DNA of 64,000 bases, taken from positions 2,638,001 to 2,702,000 of the forward strand of contig NC_087389.1 in assembly GCF_963675165.1 (NCBI RefSeq). The letters are read 5' to 3'. Position 1 is the first letter of the stretch, and each line of letters begins with the position of its first letter. Positions 34,401 through 45,530 of the stretch are shown piece by piece. The position numbers were made by a program, and so were the translations under genes. Below the pieces are notes generated by a model. The model worked only from the letters and a program-made list of their open reading frames with translations, searched no databases and was not told the origin of the DNA. The DNA is from Halichondria panicea (taxonomy: Eukaryota; Porifera; Demospongiae; Suberitida; Halichondriidae).

Positions 34401-37400
34401 TAGGAGATTAAAAAGTGAAATTGATAGTACCACTCAAGAGGAAACAAAGGTTGATAAGAAGTCTCTCAAAAAAGCAGTGACAGTGGATGTACCTCAGAGA
34501 CCTGCTCGCAAGGCACCCCCCCGACGAGCTCCCCCACCCCCTCCTGTGCAGGCAGCTGTTGATGATAACGTATTACCAAGAAGGGACACTAGTCCTCGTG
34601 TGGCTGGTGACATTGCCACTCTGCCTAGAGGGCTAAGTTTGCTCAAATCATCTCCAACTACTAATAATAGGGACATTTCCCTAAGTAGTCAGCAACAAGC
34701 TAAATCAAAAACACCATCGAGTAAGGGTTTGTTCTCTCCAAAACATGAAGGGACCTCGCCTAAGTTACTGCTACGATTTTTTGGTAAGAAACAATCTAAC
34801 TCTCACGATACTTCCAAGATCAACTGGCGAAAGAAAAGCCTTCGAGCTAACAAAGATAACCCAGCTGTGTCACCTGGGACCAAGGCAAGGAAATTACCAG
34901 CCACTGGTAGGACTTGTCAAGACCTTCCCGTTCCAGCATTGGATACATTAGATGATGATGACACGGATTTGTATGCCACTATCCAAGAGACGCTGCAGAA
35001 ACCGCTCCCTTCTCCATTGGCTAGTGCAAGTCCCAAACTGGTGAGTTGTGTTCTGTGCTTCGTATTTATGTACGTGTATGGTTCAAGGGGCTCGTAAAAA
35101 TTATTTCCATTGGTAATGGCGTATTAGTGTAAACACTTACTTGGTAAACTCTTGCTTGTGTGTTTTGTGTTTCTGTGATGATCCTTACCATAATGCTGTG
35201 AGGTGCATGTTGTGTCTTTAGACAAAGCGTCTGATTGCTTGTACATGTACTTTAAATTGTTGTTTCATGCATCAAAAGTATTCCACTTTGTGTACGTCCA
35301 TTGTGGCCCAATAACTTGTTTTGCTTGCTTTATGGAATGCTCCCATCTGTTCGAGTTTACACGGTACTGACCACAATGCTTATTACTCCTATTATGGGTG
35401 TATTGTGTAAGCGTACACTGTAATAAATCAGTTGCCCACACAGGAAACTACTTATTAAGACACTTGGCATTGTTACAGTGCATTATAATTATTAGCTATG
35501 TACATACATATGTACATTGTACACATTCTACAATGTACAATTGGTGTGCTTCTACTGGACAGTTAGATCAGTTGTCATAATTATGCTTCTTTAGTTAAGG
35601 CATCTGTGTCTAGCATAGATCTATTTCCACTGTAGTTTTTCAAGACGTTTCCAATCCTGATAAGGACTCTGATGAGTGTCTGTAGAATAGCTAATGCTTT
35701 CTCAGTGCGAATTTTAATTTGTGTCTAGATGTTGCAAGTTCTTAGTGCAGATTGTTGATTCTAGCTGGAGTACCGTAGTTTCTGATAGTGGGCATGGGTG
35801 CTGAGACATCGACCATCCGTCGCAAAGACATGAGGTTCAGGGCCAAGAGTGCCCTGCCTAGTGTAGGAGCTGCTGGCATGTTCACCAAGAGCGTTGAGGT
35901 CTTGTTTGTGGTGAGTGTATAATTTGCTGACTCCTGCTGAATACTGTATGTGCTTTTAGCATGGCTTTATGCTTCTAGCTGTAATTTTTGAGGTTGCTTT
36001 TAGGTTCATTTTGCATGCATGCAGTTCAATGACTGTATATAGTCAACTTATTTATTTTTATTGAAGCGCAGTGCTTAGTTAAGTCAGGTGTAGCTTATTG
36101 CAGCTGTGAATTGTGTTATTGTTACTGAATGTGTTAATTTTCCGTGCATACAGTGTCTCCTTTGTAAGAATACCATCTTGTGGATCTCTTGTACTATAAT
36201 TATGGAGTAATTCAGCCAAGTTTCCCATTTTTGACTCCTACTGAAAGAAAGTGTTACCATTTATTTACATATTGATTAAGGCTATGCACCAAATGTTAGG
36301 CAACATTGTCTATGTTGCCTCACGTACCCATACATGCACGCACTGCTTTGGGGGATAATGTTGCTACTTGCTACTCCTGTCAACTGTCTTACGTTTGTTG
36401 ACGGTCTGCCATTGTAAAGCAATTAGCTGTATGAAGCACTGGGATACACATATTTCATGCATTTCATTGTATAGCTAATGGGGAACGTTAGTCAAAAAAT
36501 TGGCCTTGTGACAAGGCTAGTGTAATTGTGAAGCTGTTTCACAATGAATGACTATACATGTACAGGTACAGTAGAATAGAACCTCGCTAATCCGAATAGA
36601 GCCAGACCAGACCCCATCCGAATACATGAGGATGGCATTAATTAATTATGAATATCATTAACAAATACACTTCATTGTGATATTACTTATTACTGTGGCG
36701 AGAAGGGAAGCTGCTAGCTAGAATAGTCTTTTATCTCACCTTTCTCTCCAATACAGTGAGTCTTGTGAGCTCTCTTCGTTTTCTTTGCAGTGGCCATTGT
36801 ATTGAGTGATGTATTGAGCAGTTTAGTAATAAAATTATTGCTGATTCAGCAGAGCAAATTAGAGTGCGCATGCGCAGTAGTTATTCTACTGACAGCCCCT
36901 CCTCTTTTTCAGTTTGCCATTTTGTCCGGATTTGCGAGGTTTCAGACTAAAGGGGTCCGGATTAACGAGGTTCTACTGTACATGCAAATTACGAATTTGT
37001 GTTTAGTGTACATCACATTGTATTAAATTTTCTACCATTACTCCCAGGAGACAAGGCGATCATCAGGAAGTAGTAGGGACTTTGAGGCTGGTAAATCCAA
37101 GCAGAGGTCTTCTTTCAGGAAGAAAAAGGTGAAGAAAAATAATGCTGTGCGAAGGACCAACTCGGCTGAGCACTTGTACGATACAGCTGAAATGTCTGGG
37201 CAAGGCAGACCTACTAACCGTGCAAGACTACCTAATCCAGACGAAGTTCATGCTGGTCTGTATGCCATGGTTACCTCCAGACCTGTAGACAATGCTCTCC
37301 AAGAGGATTCAGCCTCCCCCACCACGAATGAACAAGCTAGTAATATAGGGCTAACCGAGAGCCGAGATAAATCACTATCTCCAATAAGGAACTCTCTGTA

Positions 37401-40400
37401 CGAGCAAGAGGGGCTAGTTGTCACGTCACTAGATAAAAAATTTGGAACTAATAAAGTGGACGAATCCTTTGTCTCTAGTGCTGACATTGAGCACACTGTG
37501 TCATCAGAAGGTTCCGTGTATGCCATAGTTCAGACCAGACCAAAGTCAAGAAAAAGTAAAAGCAGTGCTAGTAGTGATGATACTGTAGGGCAGACTGCAG
37601 ACTCACAGCCAAATCTCGACCAACCTCCATCACAAGTACCAAAGAAACCTCTTCGTAGCTCGGCTGTAGCTCATAAGCCCCCTCCGTATCAATCAAACTC
37701 TCAAGAGAACACTCTCCCCAAAACAGCCACTACCCCTGACAATGCACCCCTGAAAAAAATTGACTGCCCTGTTAGTACAAGGAGTGGGCCCCCTTCGTTT
37801 CCACCCCCACCACCTCCACAGGCTAAATCAATAACCCCTGAACCAGCTCCTGTTATAGAAGACCCTACTTACGAAGTGGTGGATTCCGCTAAGAAACCTA
37901 AAGTTTCAGTGCCTCAGAAGTCCAAAATCTTAACCTCAGTACCAGCTCAGAAGCAGCCTGAGCACAAGTCGTCTCAAGATGAGATCACAAGTGAGGATGG
38001 CTATGCCTTGGTGTTTAATGACCATACCGATGGTAGTAAAGACAGTGAACTGCCTGCTCCAGATTTGGTGCACATCAATGACGCTCTGAAGACAGACAGC
38101 CTGCGAGACGAACGCCCCCCTCATCTTTACTCCACAATTCAGAGAGATGAAGAACCAGAGGAGAGCCCGACAGTGTCAGTACGAATGGTCTCCCATGGGT
38201 ATGCAACTGTGGTGGATAAAGGAAAACTGAATGGGCAACCAAGCAAAAAGAAAATGGCTGGTATTCCGAGGTTAGCACCACGTATCAATCCCCCTCCCCC
38301 ACCCCCCAGTGACAAGAAGCGAGGGGCGACTGCGAATCTTCTGCCCACTCATAAGCCACTCAATAATGTGGCATCCACCCCCTTGGAACCTCGTACAAAG
38401 TCACCTGAGGCTGATGCTGACTGGACACTGAACCAAAGGACTAGCTCCTTTAGTCAAGGAGAGAGTGGCCAGCCAAAGTTCTTATTCTCACAGAAACTCT
38501 GTCAGAGTTTAATTGCTGTAAGCATGCATGTACAAAACACTAGAGCTGTATAGATAATTTTATCGTGATCAATGGTTGTGTAACCATTTTTAATCAAAGT
38601 AAACAGTAGATTTTGAGGCCCAATTTTTTAGGACTGCTATTGTGCTACACATGCACACATAACAGTGTAAATGTATATTATGTGCAGGTTGGAGACAATC
38701 CTGAGGCTTCGATTCCCCCTTCCTCTAACCCGCTCATGATGGCTGTCACTGTGGACGAGGACTCCGATGCTGACATCATGTACTCCACAGAATGGGAGAG
38801 CTCCACTGACGAAGAGAATGAGCCTGAGGTGAGTCCTTGCTGTAATGTTATTGTCTGGGCCTCTTTTAGTGATTTTGTTATTGTGGGCTGAACACAGATT
38901 GTAGTAATGCACGGCTAGCACATAATAACAAAATAAATGTCTCTAGTGAAAATATTCTAGGACTTCATAGTTGTTGTACAGCTACATGTACACATGGTTG
39001 ATGCATTTATTAGTCAATAGAGAATGTCAATAGAGAGTGTTACTTTGCTATTGTCCACTAGTCAATGGAGGAGTGCTAATATAATTATAGTGTTCGTCTC
39101 TATAAATATTATCTTTGAGTAAAAGAGGCTGTAAAAAGATTTTGCCCAATAAAGCTAGGTTAATTATGCCTCGGTGCGCATGCGCAAGCGAGGTATGTAG
39201 TGTGTTTGTGTGTCTGTGTCTGTCTGTCTATCTGTCTATCTGTGTAGACTGCTGCAAGGATCAATGAACTTCAAGTAAAAGTTTCGATAGGCTTCTAGTC
39301 ATGTTTTCTTGGATTGTAATTTGTGGATTTGCAAAGTAATGCTTCGTTCTTGAGTTATGCCTTTAATACTTGGAATGCCATTGCAGCCTTTTCAGAAGAG
39401 TATGTAGAAAAACTTGTCCATGCAGTGTTGCTACTCTACTTAGTAGTTAAAGTCTATTTGTGTTGAGTTTGACCTTCATAAAGTTGTCATAACTTTGTCA
39501 TACTTTACTGAAATTCAAAGTTTCATATACCATTGGATTCCTTGTTAAAAAGCGCTTCTATCTATATGTTGTAGAGCTGGTAAGCTCCAACCAGTTACAT
39601 TTTCCATGTAGAAGTCCCAGGCATACTTGTCCACCACATAAAGCATAAATGAAGCCATAATTGACCACATAACTTCCGGGGTCGAACTCAACGCAAATAG
39701 ACTTTAGCTCTGCACTAGAACGCTAGCTATTGGCAGCTGCAAGGCTCTGCTGATGCAGCCATTAATTTTAGACTTGAACTTTTGGCATCCATTGTTTTTA
39801 ACAACAATCATAGTTGATCATTACCCACTCTTTGAGCTGGATTCTGTCAGCAAATTAATTAATGTTTATCTTTATAATTTAGCTTTGGTACCTCCACGAT
39901 GCATCAGCACTCGCGGTTCTTTCGTTTAGTTTGTAATAACTACCGTTGAGTAGCATTGAGTTGTCGCATAGTGTTTATCCATTGAATGTTTCTGCTTGTG
40001 CAGCATATAACTGTGCATCGGCCCAAGATATTCTACATTACCAGAGAGATCCTTACCACTGAGAGAACGTGAGTTCATGTATACCATTAAATCATGTAAC
40101 GTTGATGTTGTTCATTTCTTGTACACTAGCACAATTGTTCTTGTTCAAAGGCGCTTCTATCTCATTACCAGCTTGTCTCTTATTCAAGCGACTATAATTA
40201 CAGTATAGCTATAATTTTCAAATTCCATCACTTGTTGTTTCCACCAAAATTCTGTTGGTAATTTAATGTACATGTAATAGAGTATGAAATACCTCGATAA
40301 GCTTCTTCAATATACTTATCAGAAATGTATCCTTCTAGCTTTGTGAAGGGACTGACTCTGTTGGATAAGGACTTCCGACAAGCAGTACGTTCAGCCAACA

Positions 40401-43400
40401 ACGCTCATGACAAGCCAGTTATACCGGATGAGGCCATGAAGCTGATCTTGGGCAACGTCAGCAGCCTACTAAGCCTCAATTCTGACATGCTCAAAGACCT
40501 GGAAGACAGAATGAGCAGATGGTGGGTGGTCTCCTTTTAATTAGTATAATGTACGTGCCTCTAAAATTACCATACCGTTTAGTGGGTAAATTTGGCGAAC
40601 AAACCAATTTAACTATTGACAATTTTTAATTTGTTTTTATTAAGCTAAATCGATTTTTAATTTTGGTGACCTCATGCACCTTGATTAACCAAATCGCCAA
40701 ATCTACCTGCTATACGGTAGTAGTTAATTACATGTACATGTACGTGCAATCATAGACATAATCGATGCCATGCGAGTTAATCATTATGTTTACAACTTGC
40801 TGAATGCGTGCAGGGATGAAGACCCCAGGATTGGAGACATTCTGAAGATCAGGGCTCCTTATTTTAAGGTAACACCTGTCTTTTACAGTCACTAGCTTGC
40901 ATTAGGTGGTTGCATTGTTTTTTCTAAGGAAATGCAATGGTAGTATCATGATTATAAACATTGTTCACTCTTGACGGCCAACACACATAATAATTATGCT
41001 CTCCAGATCTACACTGAGTACATCAGCAAGTTTGACAAGGCATTGAAGGCACTAGACGAGTGGACAAAAAAGAGCCCACAGTTTGCCGAGGTGGTTCATG
41101 AATTTGAGGCCCAGCCCAAGTGTGCCAGTATTCCCATTGCTGGCTACATGCTCGATGTTGTACAGAGGATCACCAGATACAAAATGCTCATGACAGGTGC
41201 CCATTATTTTGCTACTTCGTAATACACACTACACTTGTCTCTAAGTGTAAAAGGTTGTTGTACCCAATGCTGTATCCCCAGTTGTGGAACTGGTTATACG
41301 TACATGCACATACAAAATAATCTATTGGTTATCATACTGTGTTTTGTTCAGATTATGTTAAACATCTACCGGAGGATTCAAAAGATAGAGAAGACAGTGA
41401 AAGTATGTTTTTCTTGTATACTTGCTTAATGAGCTCACTATAATTATGTACAATTGCTATACATGTACAATTGTTTTTGTTCAGAGGCGCTTGAAGCTAT
41501 CTCATCCACAGCCACGCACGTGAATGAAACAATACGGCAAATGGTGAGTGGCAGCTATGGAGCACCCACCGTCTGTTTTGATGTGTTACACACACCTGAA
41601 TGTATAGGATAATTTCCGTAAAGTGGTTGAAGTGCGGAAGAGACTGATTGGTGATGCCGGAGATACTCTCATTACTCCATACCGAGTATGTTCCCTTTGT
41701 TGGGTTGTGGTTTATTTTACTACATGTTTATTTTATGTGAACAGAAGCTTTTGAAAGAGGGAGAGCTACTGAAGTTTTCAAGAAAAGAGAGACAGGCTCG
41801 AATGTTTTTTTTGGTGAGTATATTAACAAGCTAGTGAAGTATAGCCACACAAGGCATTACAAATGACGATTGTCAATGTGGTGACCCGTTATACATAAAT
41901 AAAGATGTTGTGTGACATTGTGCACCATTTGTACATCACTAACTTAAATGCTACCATTTTTCAGTTTAATGACATCCTGATTTACGCGTCGTCTGTCCCT
42001 CCTGCTAACACTACGTTCAAGGTGATTAAAAGGATCCCACTTGAGGGTATGTTGGTGGAACCCCTCAATGACCCGGAGATGAAATATGGATTCCAAATCA
42101 TCAGCACTTGCAAATCATTTCGCCTGGAAGCAAGGTATTCATGTTTGTTAAATGCATGCATGGCGAAGTCTTTCGTGAAGAATTGTTAAAGGAAATTATT
42201 AAGGGAAATAGCATACCAAATTTATGGAATATTTGTGTCTGTACAAAGTAAGCCCTTAAATTTAGATATCTCTTTCCCATCAGCAACAAAGAGGAAAAGA
42301 CACAGTGGCTGACAGTGAGTTAATTAACCAAGCAGTTTTCTTGTGTATAATTATTGTGAAACATCTTAGGCGTTTGAAATTGCCATTAAGGGACAAGCAG
42401 AAAGGATGAAGAATAGGGAGAGAGTCAGACAGATTCTTGTTGCTGTAAGATGTATATACGTACTGTGTACAAGCAGTACTGTAATATTATATAGCGAAAT
42501 GAATACTTTAGAAGGGTGTGTGGTCCTGTGGTGTAACGGTTAGCACCTGAGACTCTGAATCTCAAGATCCGAGTTCAAATCTCGGCAGGACCTATTCTTT
42601 TTTATATTCTTTTTTTAAACCTTTAGGATAAAGGTGGCATTGATGAAACAGACTCACTTCCTTTGGGCCACCTAGCTCCACCATGGTTACCTGATAGTGC
42701 TGTCAGTATGTGTCAGCTATGCTCAGTACATTTTACTCTAACTCGAAGAAGACATCATTGTAGAGCTTGCGGAATGGTTCGTTCGTTTGTGTATATTGTA
42801 GTACGGAGTAGGTTTGAGCTGTTCCCATCCTCCAGATATTCTGTAGTGACTGTTCAAGCTACTATGCCTCTCTGAAGTACATGAACAATAAAACTGACAG
42901 AGTATGTCAGTCTTGTTATGAAAAGATTGACAGCAATGGTAAGTAACCAGATAAACATTAAGAAGTTAGACTCCAGGCAATGATTTGCAAGTGCTGATAA
43001 TTTGAAATCTATTATTAGAGCTGCTATCGACTTGTGTGCTTAATAATCATTCACAGTACCCTCTGTTCACCCAGAGGATGGCTCTGATAAATCGTCTCCA
43101 GTGAAGCGACCTGGCAGGTTGTCAAGAGGGCACCCAAAGATGGTGAACATGCCCTCCGTGTTACTAGAGGTCAAGGCTAGGGACCAGAATGCTCAGATCA
43201 GTGGTTACCTTCAGACACACACTTCTAAGTCTAAACGCTGGAAGAAGAGGTGGTATGTTGTCTACAACCTCGTGTTGTACGAGTTTGAGAGACATGAGGT
43301 AAGGACAGTGTTACATTTCGTTTGCTACATAACAGTCTCAGATGAGCAGTGCATATAGTCATGTAGTTTCATAAATCATAATGTGTACATTGTAGCTCTG

Positions 43401-43915
43401 CTGATGCTTACTTAAGGTGTAAATTGCACTCTAGCTGAAATGAAATTAAGTTTTTCCTCCAATGTAATCAGGATGTATCAGCTAAAAGAAGTATCACACT
43501 ACCTAGCTATCAAGTGGTCAGCCCTATCCTGGTAAGTCCAGTGTAGTGCGTAATCCTAATTCTTGTGACTGCTGTTTAACACAGAGACATGAAGATCCTT
43601 TTGTGTTTGTGCTCAAGCATGCTGGCGCAGGCAAACGTTATTTCAAGGTTGAAAATGAGGAGCAATTAGAGAGGTCAAAAATGCAATACATGTTTGTATA
43701 CGTAATTGAAAGTTTATAATTCAGGCTTGATTAATGAATAGATTTGGTCACCTTATGCATCATTGGGCTGCAGGTGGGTTGAAATTCTGAAGAAGGCTGT
43801 TCGTGGAGAGATAGATGAGGACGAGGGTGCTACAGCTTCTGTCCTATCCCCAGAGGAATCTACCTCACTTCACTCCCTTGACTCACAGGAACCTGATTCA
43901 TCATCATCCACATAA
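28439..43915 (+). CDS. FYVE, RhoGEF and PH domain protein with giant tyrosine/proline-rich N-terminus (FGD5/FGD6-like)
   Basis: Exchange factor for Cdc42-type GTPases. 23 exons in phase, 2211 residues: 28439-28529, 30270-30297, 31778-32307, 32477-35040, 37048-38517, 38688-38828, 40004-40068, 40339-40521, 40814-40868, 41007-41196, 41352-41402, 41485-41543, 41608-41685, 41745-41813, 41965-42134, 42284-42314, 42370-42444, 42627-42776, 42836-42938, 43057-43298, 43472-43531, 43585-43673, 43774-43915. DH begins at ITREILTTERTFVKGL and includes VVQRITRY; PH1 follows; FYVE has four CxxC pairs and RRRHHCRACG; PH2 includes GYLQTHTSKSKRWKKRWYVVY. The first ~1600 residues are disordered, with SH3-type proline clusters and about twenty Y-x-x-[VILMT] motifs, two in a duplicated module. 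FGD5 and FGD6 share the domain order and long N-terminus; orthology to one is unproven. Confidence 0.88.
28881..28908 (+). CDS. Possible alternative first exon of the FGD-like gene
   Basis: ATG reading MSTAITRRL followed by a strong GTATGT donor. It ends in the same phase as the 28439-28529 first exon, so either can splice to 30270. Tiny, so chance is a real possibility. Confidence 0.35.
29916..30121. mobile_element. MITE family B copy 1
   Basis: Ends CTGTATAGCGTGTAATTTTC and AAATTACCTGCTATACGG, flanked by TA. Very close to 50560-50765 (shared interior AAGCGA.CTTGCCTACCTTTA). First FGD-like intron. Confidence 0.8.
30353..30560. mobile_element. MITE family C copy 2
   Basis: 208 bp, ends CCGTATTACTAGAATATTTT and AACATTCTAGTAATACGG, flanked by TA (30351-30352 and 30561-30562). 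Shares GATCGTGTGTATTTACTAGT with the reverse strand of 16299-16504. Confidence 0.8.
30599..30853. mobile_element. Element with GCGGCGTAGCCAGG ends
   Basis: Left end GCGGCGTAGCCAGGATTTTG, right end complementary (CTGCCTACGCCACTG), with G-run and C-run segments (about 30806-30838) close to the right end. Second FGD-like intron. Confidence 0.6.
31118..31380. mobile_element. 263-bp MITE, CAGGGGCATAACTAG ends
   Basis: Left CAGGGGCATAACTAG, right CTAGTTACGCCCCTG; flanks show a 5-bp direct repeat TAACC. It interrupts an older repeat (GGGCCTGGTAT...GCGCATCCGC | ACCATCCGCC). Confidence 0.65.
35794..35910 (+). CDS. Alternative internal first exon of the FGD-like gene (MGAETST...)
   Basis: 117 bases opening with ATG GGT GCT GAG ACA TCG, reading MGAETSTIRRKDMRFRAK and ending VLFV before GTGAGT in phase 0. 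It can splice to the exon at 37048 (ETRRSSGSS...), just as the 32477-35040 exon does. It cannot be a middle exon, because both nearby acceptors read into stops in the incoming phase. So it looks like an independent start producing a shorter protein without the first ~1070 residues. The N-terminus fits the N-myristoylation pattern (M-G-x-x-x-S), with a basic stretch (KKKVKK) encoded soon after the junction. Confidence 0.55.
36569..36978. mobile_element. pogo/Tigger-like MITE
   Basis: 410 bp, ends CAGTAGAATAGAACCTCGCT and GAGGTTCTACTG, flanked by TA (36567-36568, 36979-36980). CAGTAG-type ends with TA duplication fit the pogo group. Contains GCGCATGCGCAGT. A second member is nested at 46069-46440. 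Confidence 0.75.
39177..39923 (+). mobile_element. Family D repeat carrying a nested MITE
   Basis: Same 5' and 3' ends as 3851-4405, in an intron of the FGD-like gene just upstream of the DH domain exons. Interrupted by the element at 39450-39714. Confidence 0.8.
39450..39714. mobile_element. 265-bp MITE nested in family D
   Basis: Terminal repeats AAGTCTATTTGTGTTGAGTT and AACTCAACGCAAATAGACTT; flanked by TA on both sides. The uninterrupted family D copy reads GTTAGCTCTG at this point, which proves insertion and the TA duplication. Confidence 0.85.
40575..40717. mobile_element. MITE family B, short divergent copy
   Basis: Ends CCGTTTAGTGGGTAAATTTG and AATCTACCTGCTATACGG, flanked by TA. Lies 54 bp after a DH-domain exon of the FGD-like gene. 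Confidence 0.65.
42522..42593 (+). tRNA. tRNA-Gln (anticodon CUG)
   Basis: 72-nt cloverleaf: acceptor GGTCCTG pairs with CAGGACC, with discriminator T next; anticodon stem TGAGA/TCTCA encloses CTCTGAA, placing CTG at 34-36; A box TGGTGTAACGG and B box GTTCAAATC match consensus. A T-run follows (ATTCTTTTTTATA), suitable for Pol III termination. No intron. It lies in sense orientation in the intron of the FGD-like gene just before the FYVE exons. Confidence 0.95.
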
Positions 43916-44377
43916 CCACAAACACGCAAATGTGTCACATGTTTGTATGTGCCTAAAAGCTAGTATATAGCAGTTTCAATCGTGCATCTTTTATAATTGT
44001 ATGTGATCATCATCCTATTTATTTCTGATTGTGTAGCTACATGTACTGTTACAATTTGAACACCTGCATTTTTTGAATATTGTTTTGAAATTTTGAATCA
44101 GCAGGAAATTAAGGTTTGTAGGTAATCCTATGCACATACTCCTGTGGACAGAACGATTATAAATAAATAAAAACGAGCAGGGTGGGTATACGCCATTGAA
44201 GCTCCCTTATACATTTGAAGGCTAGCTCACCTTTTTCTAATAATTGTTGCCCCATTATACATAGATCTATCATAATTACCTTATAATTATTGCTCTTAAT
44301 TGCAAAACCATTGTAATAGGAGTAATAGTTATTTACTTCTACTCTATGATGGCATATAATATGCATGTGCACACAAA
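43916..44377. other. Spacer between FGD-like gene and UPF0739-like gene
   Basis: 462 bp containing the FGD-like 3' untranslated end and, presumably, the next promoter. ATAAATAAATAA near 44159-44170 may be a polyadenylation signal. Nothing else recognised. Confidence 0.4.
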
Positions 44378-45379
44378 TTGATCATGAATATTACTCCCAT
44401 AGATCCACGAATAATTAAAATGTCTGAGGAATTAGTAATAAAGTCTTCATTCAAATCAGCCTTTGGAGTGGTGGTATCTAACTCCAAGAAGGAACAGCTG
44501 TTGGCTGACATTGCTGCTGTGGTGCTGGGATTCAAACCTGCACTCCTAGTTGATTGTGGACTAACTACTGTGAAAAAGTTTAAATATCTTTTGATGAACA
44601 TTTTAAAGAATTTGAATATGAGGGAATGTGTAAGGAGTTGTTGTATTGCTGGAATATTCGACGATGTATTGTTCGTAAACCTAACTGCTTTAAACCATTT
44701 GTGGAAAACAACGAAAGGCATACCTTGTTATGTGAATATTGATAAAACACAGGCATCTCCAAGCGTGTTCAAAGTAGATAGCAGCCAGCATGCCCTTCTT
44801 GAGAGTACATTCAGTGCTGTGTATGAAAAACTGAGAGTGGATTGTCATAGCAATGCCAACGGAGAAGATCTGGATGGTGAAACAGGTATTATTCCTGTTG
44901 TGGAGCTGGACTCATTGCTCGGAGACTTTAACCTATGTACCTTGTTTGGTAGACTTTTGGGGTATCCTGTAGTTTATTGGTTCGATCCCAGCAATGGCTA
45001 CACACTGAGCGTGGTCCCATTAATCCGATATTTGGTCAAAGCAAGGAAGAATAATTTATCAACAACTACAGTGGACCATTTGTGTGCCGATTTGTTCTTA
45101 CAAGTAAGTATAATTATGTAGCCTATAATTATAGGCTAGCTATATATGATAATGAATGTCACCAAACAATTAATTAGCTGTTTACACATCGCCCACCCCC
45201 TTACATGTATACAGGAAGGCAAAATTATATACTCGTTCAGTACCCCTGCGACACTTGCATCTGAAGTGGAGAGCATCATTACCAGCTGGGTGGCAATACT
45301 CCGTTGTGCTACTCAAAAATATGCAATTCAATTGAATGTCTGTACGGATACTGTTTGCTTACCACATATTGTTCTGTAG
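44378..45379 (+). CDS. UPF0739 (C1orf74-like) protein, function unknown
   Basis: Two exons, 44378-45103 and 45215-45379, joining in phase (LFLQ|EGKIIYSF); 296 residues, or 282 if the second ATG (MSEELVIKS) is used. FKPALLVDCGL near the N-terminus and LCTLFGRLLGYPVVYWFDP followed by LSVVPLIRYLV resemble the UPF0739/DUF4504 family of vertebrate C1orf74; this rests on recalled motifs, not an alignment. No signal peptide, membrane helix or catalytic motif is seen. It ends 151 bp from the convergent SNIP1 stop. No function can be assigned. Confidence 0.7.
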
Positions 45380-45530
45380 TAGATAATTGTAACACACCAT
45401 GACATTATATGATAGCTTGGATGTGGTATTTTCATGCTAAAATCTAATAATGTGTACGGAGAAGAATGGTACTGGTTGGTAATAGAGCCAGGATGTTACG
45501 TAGTAAAATATACAAACAGCACTAATGCTG

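Noticed and set aside
35769-35793. Using CTGGAG or TGGGCA after nearby AGs as an internal exon joining the 32477-35040 exon
   Set aside because: Both acceptors read into a TGA in the required phase, so the segment works only as a start exon.
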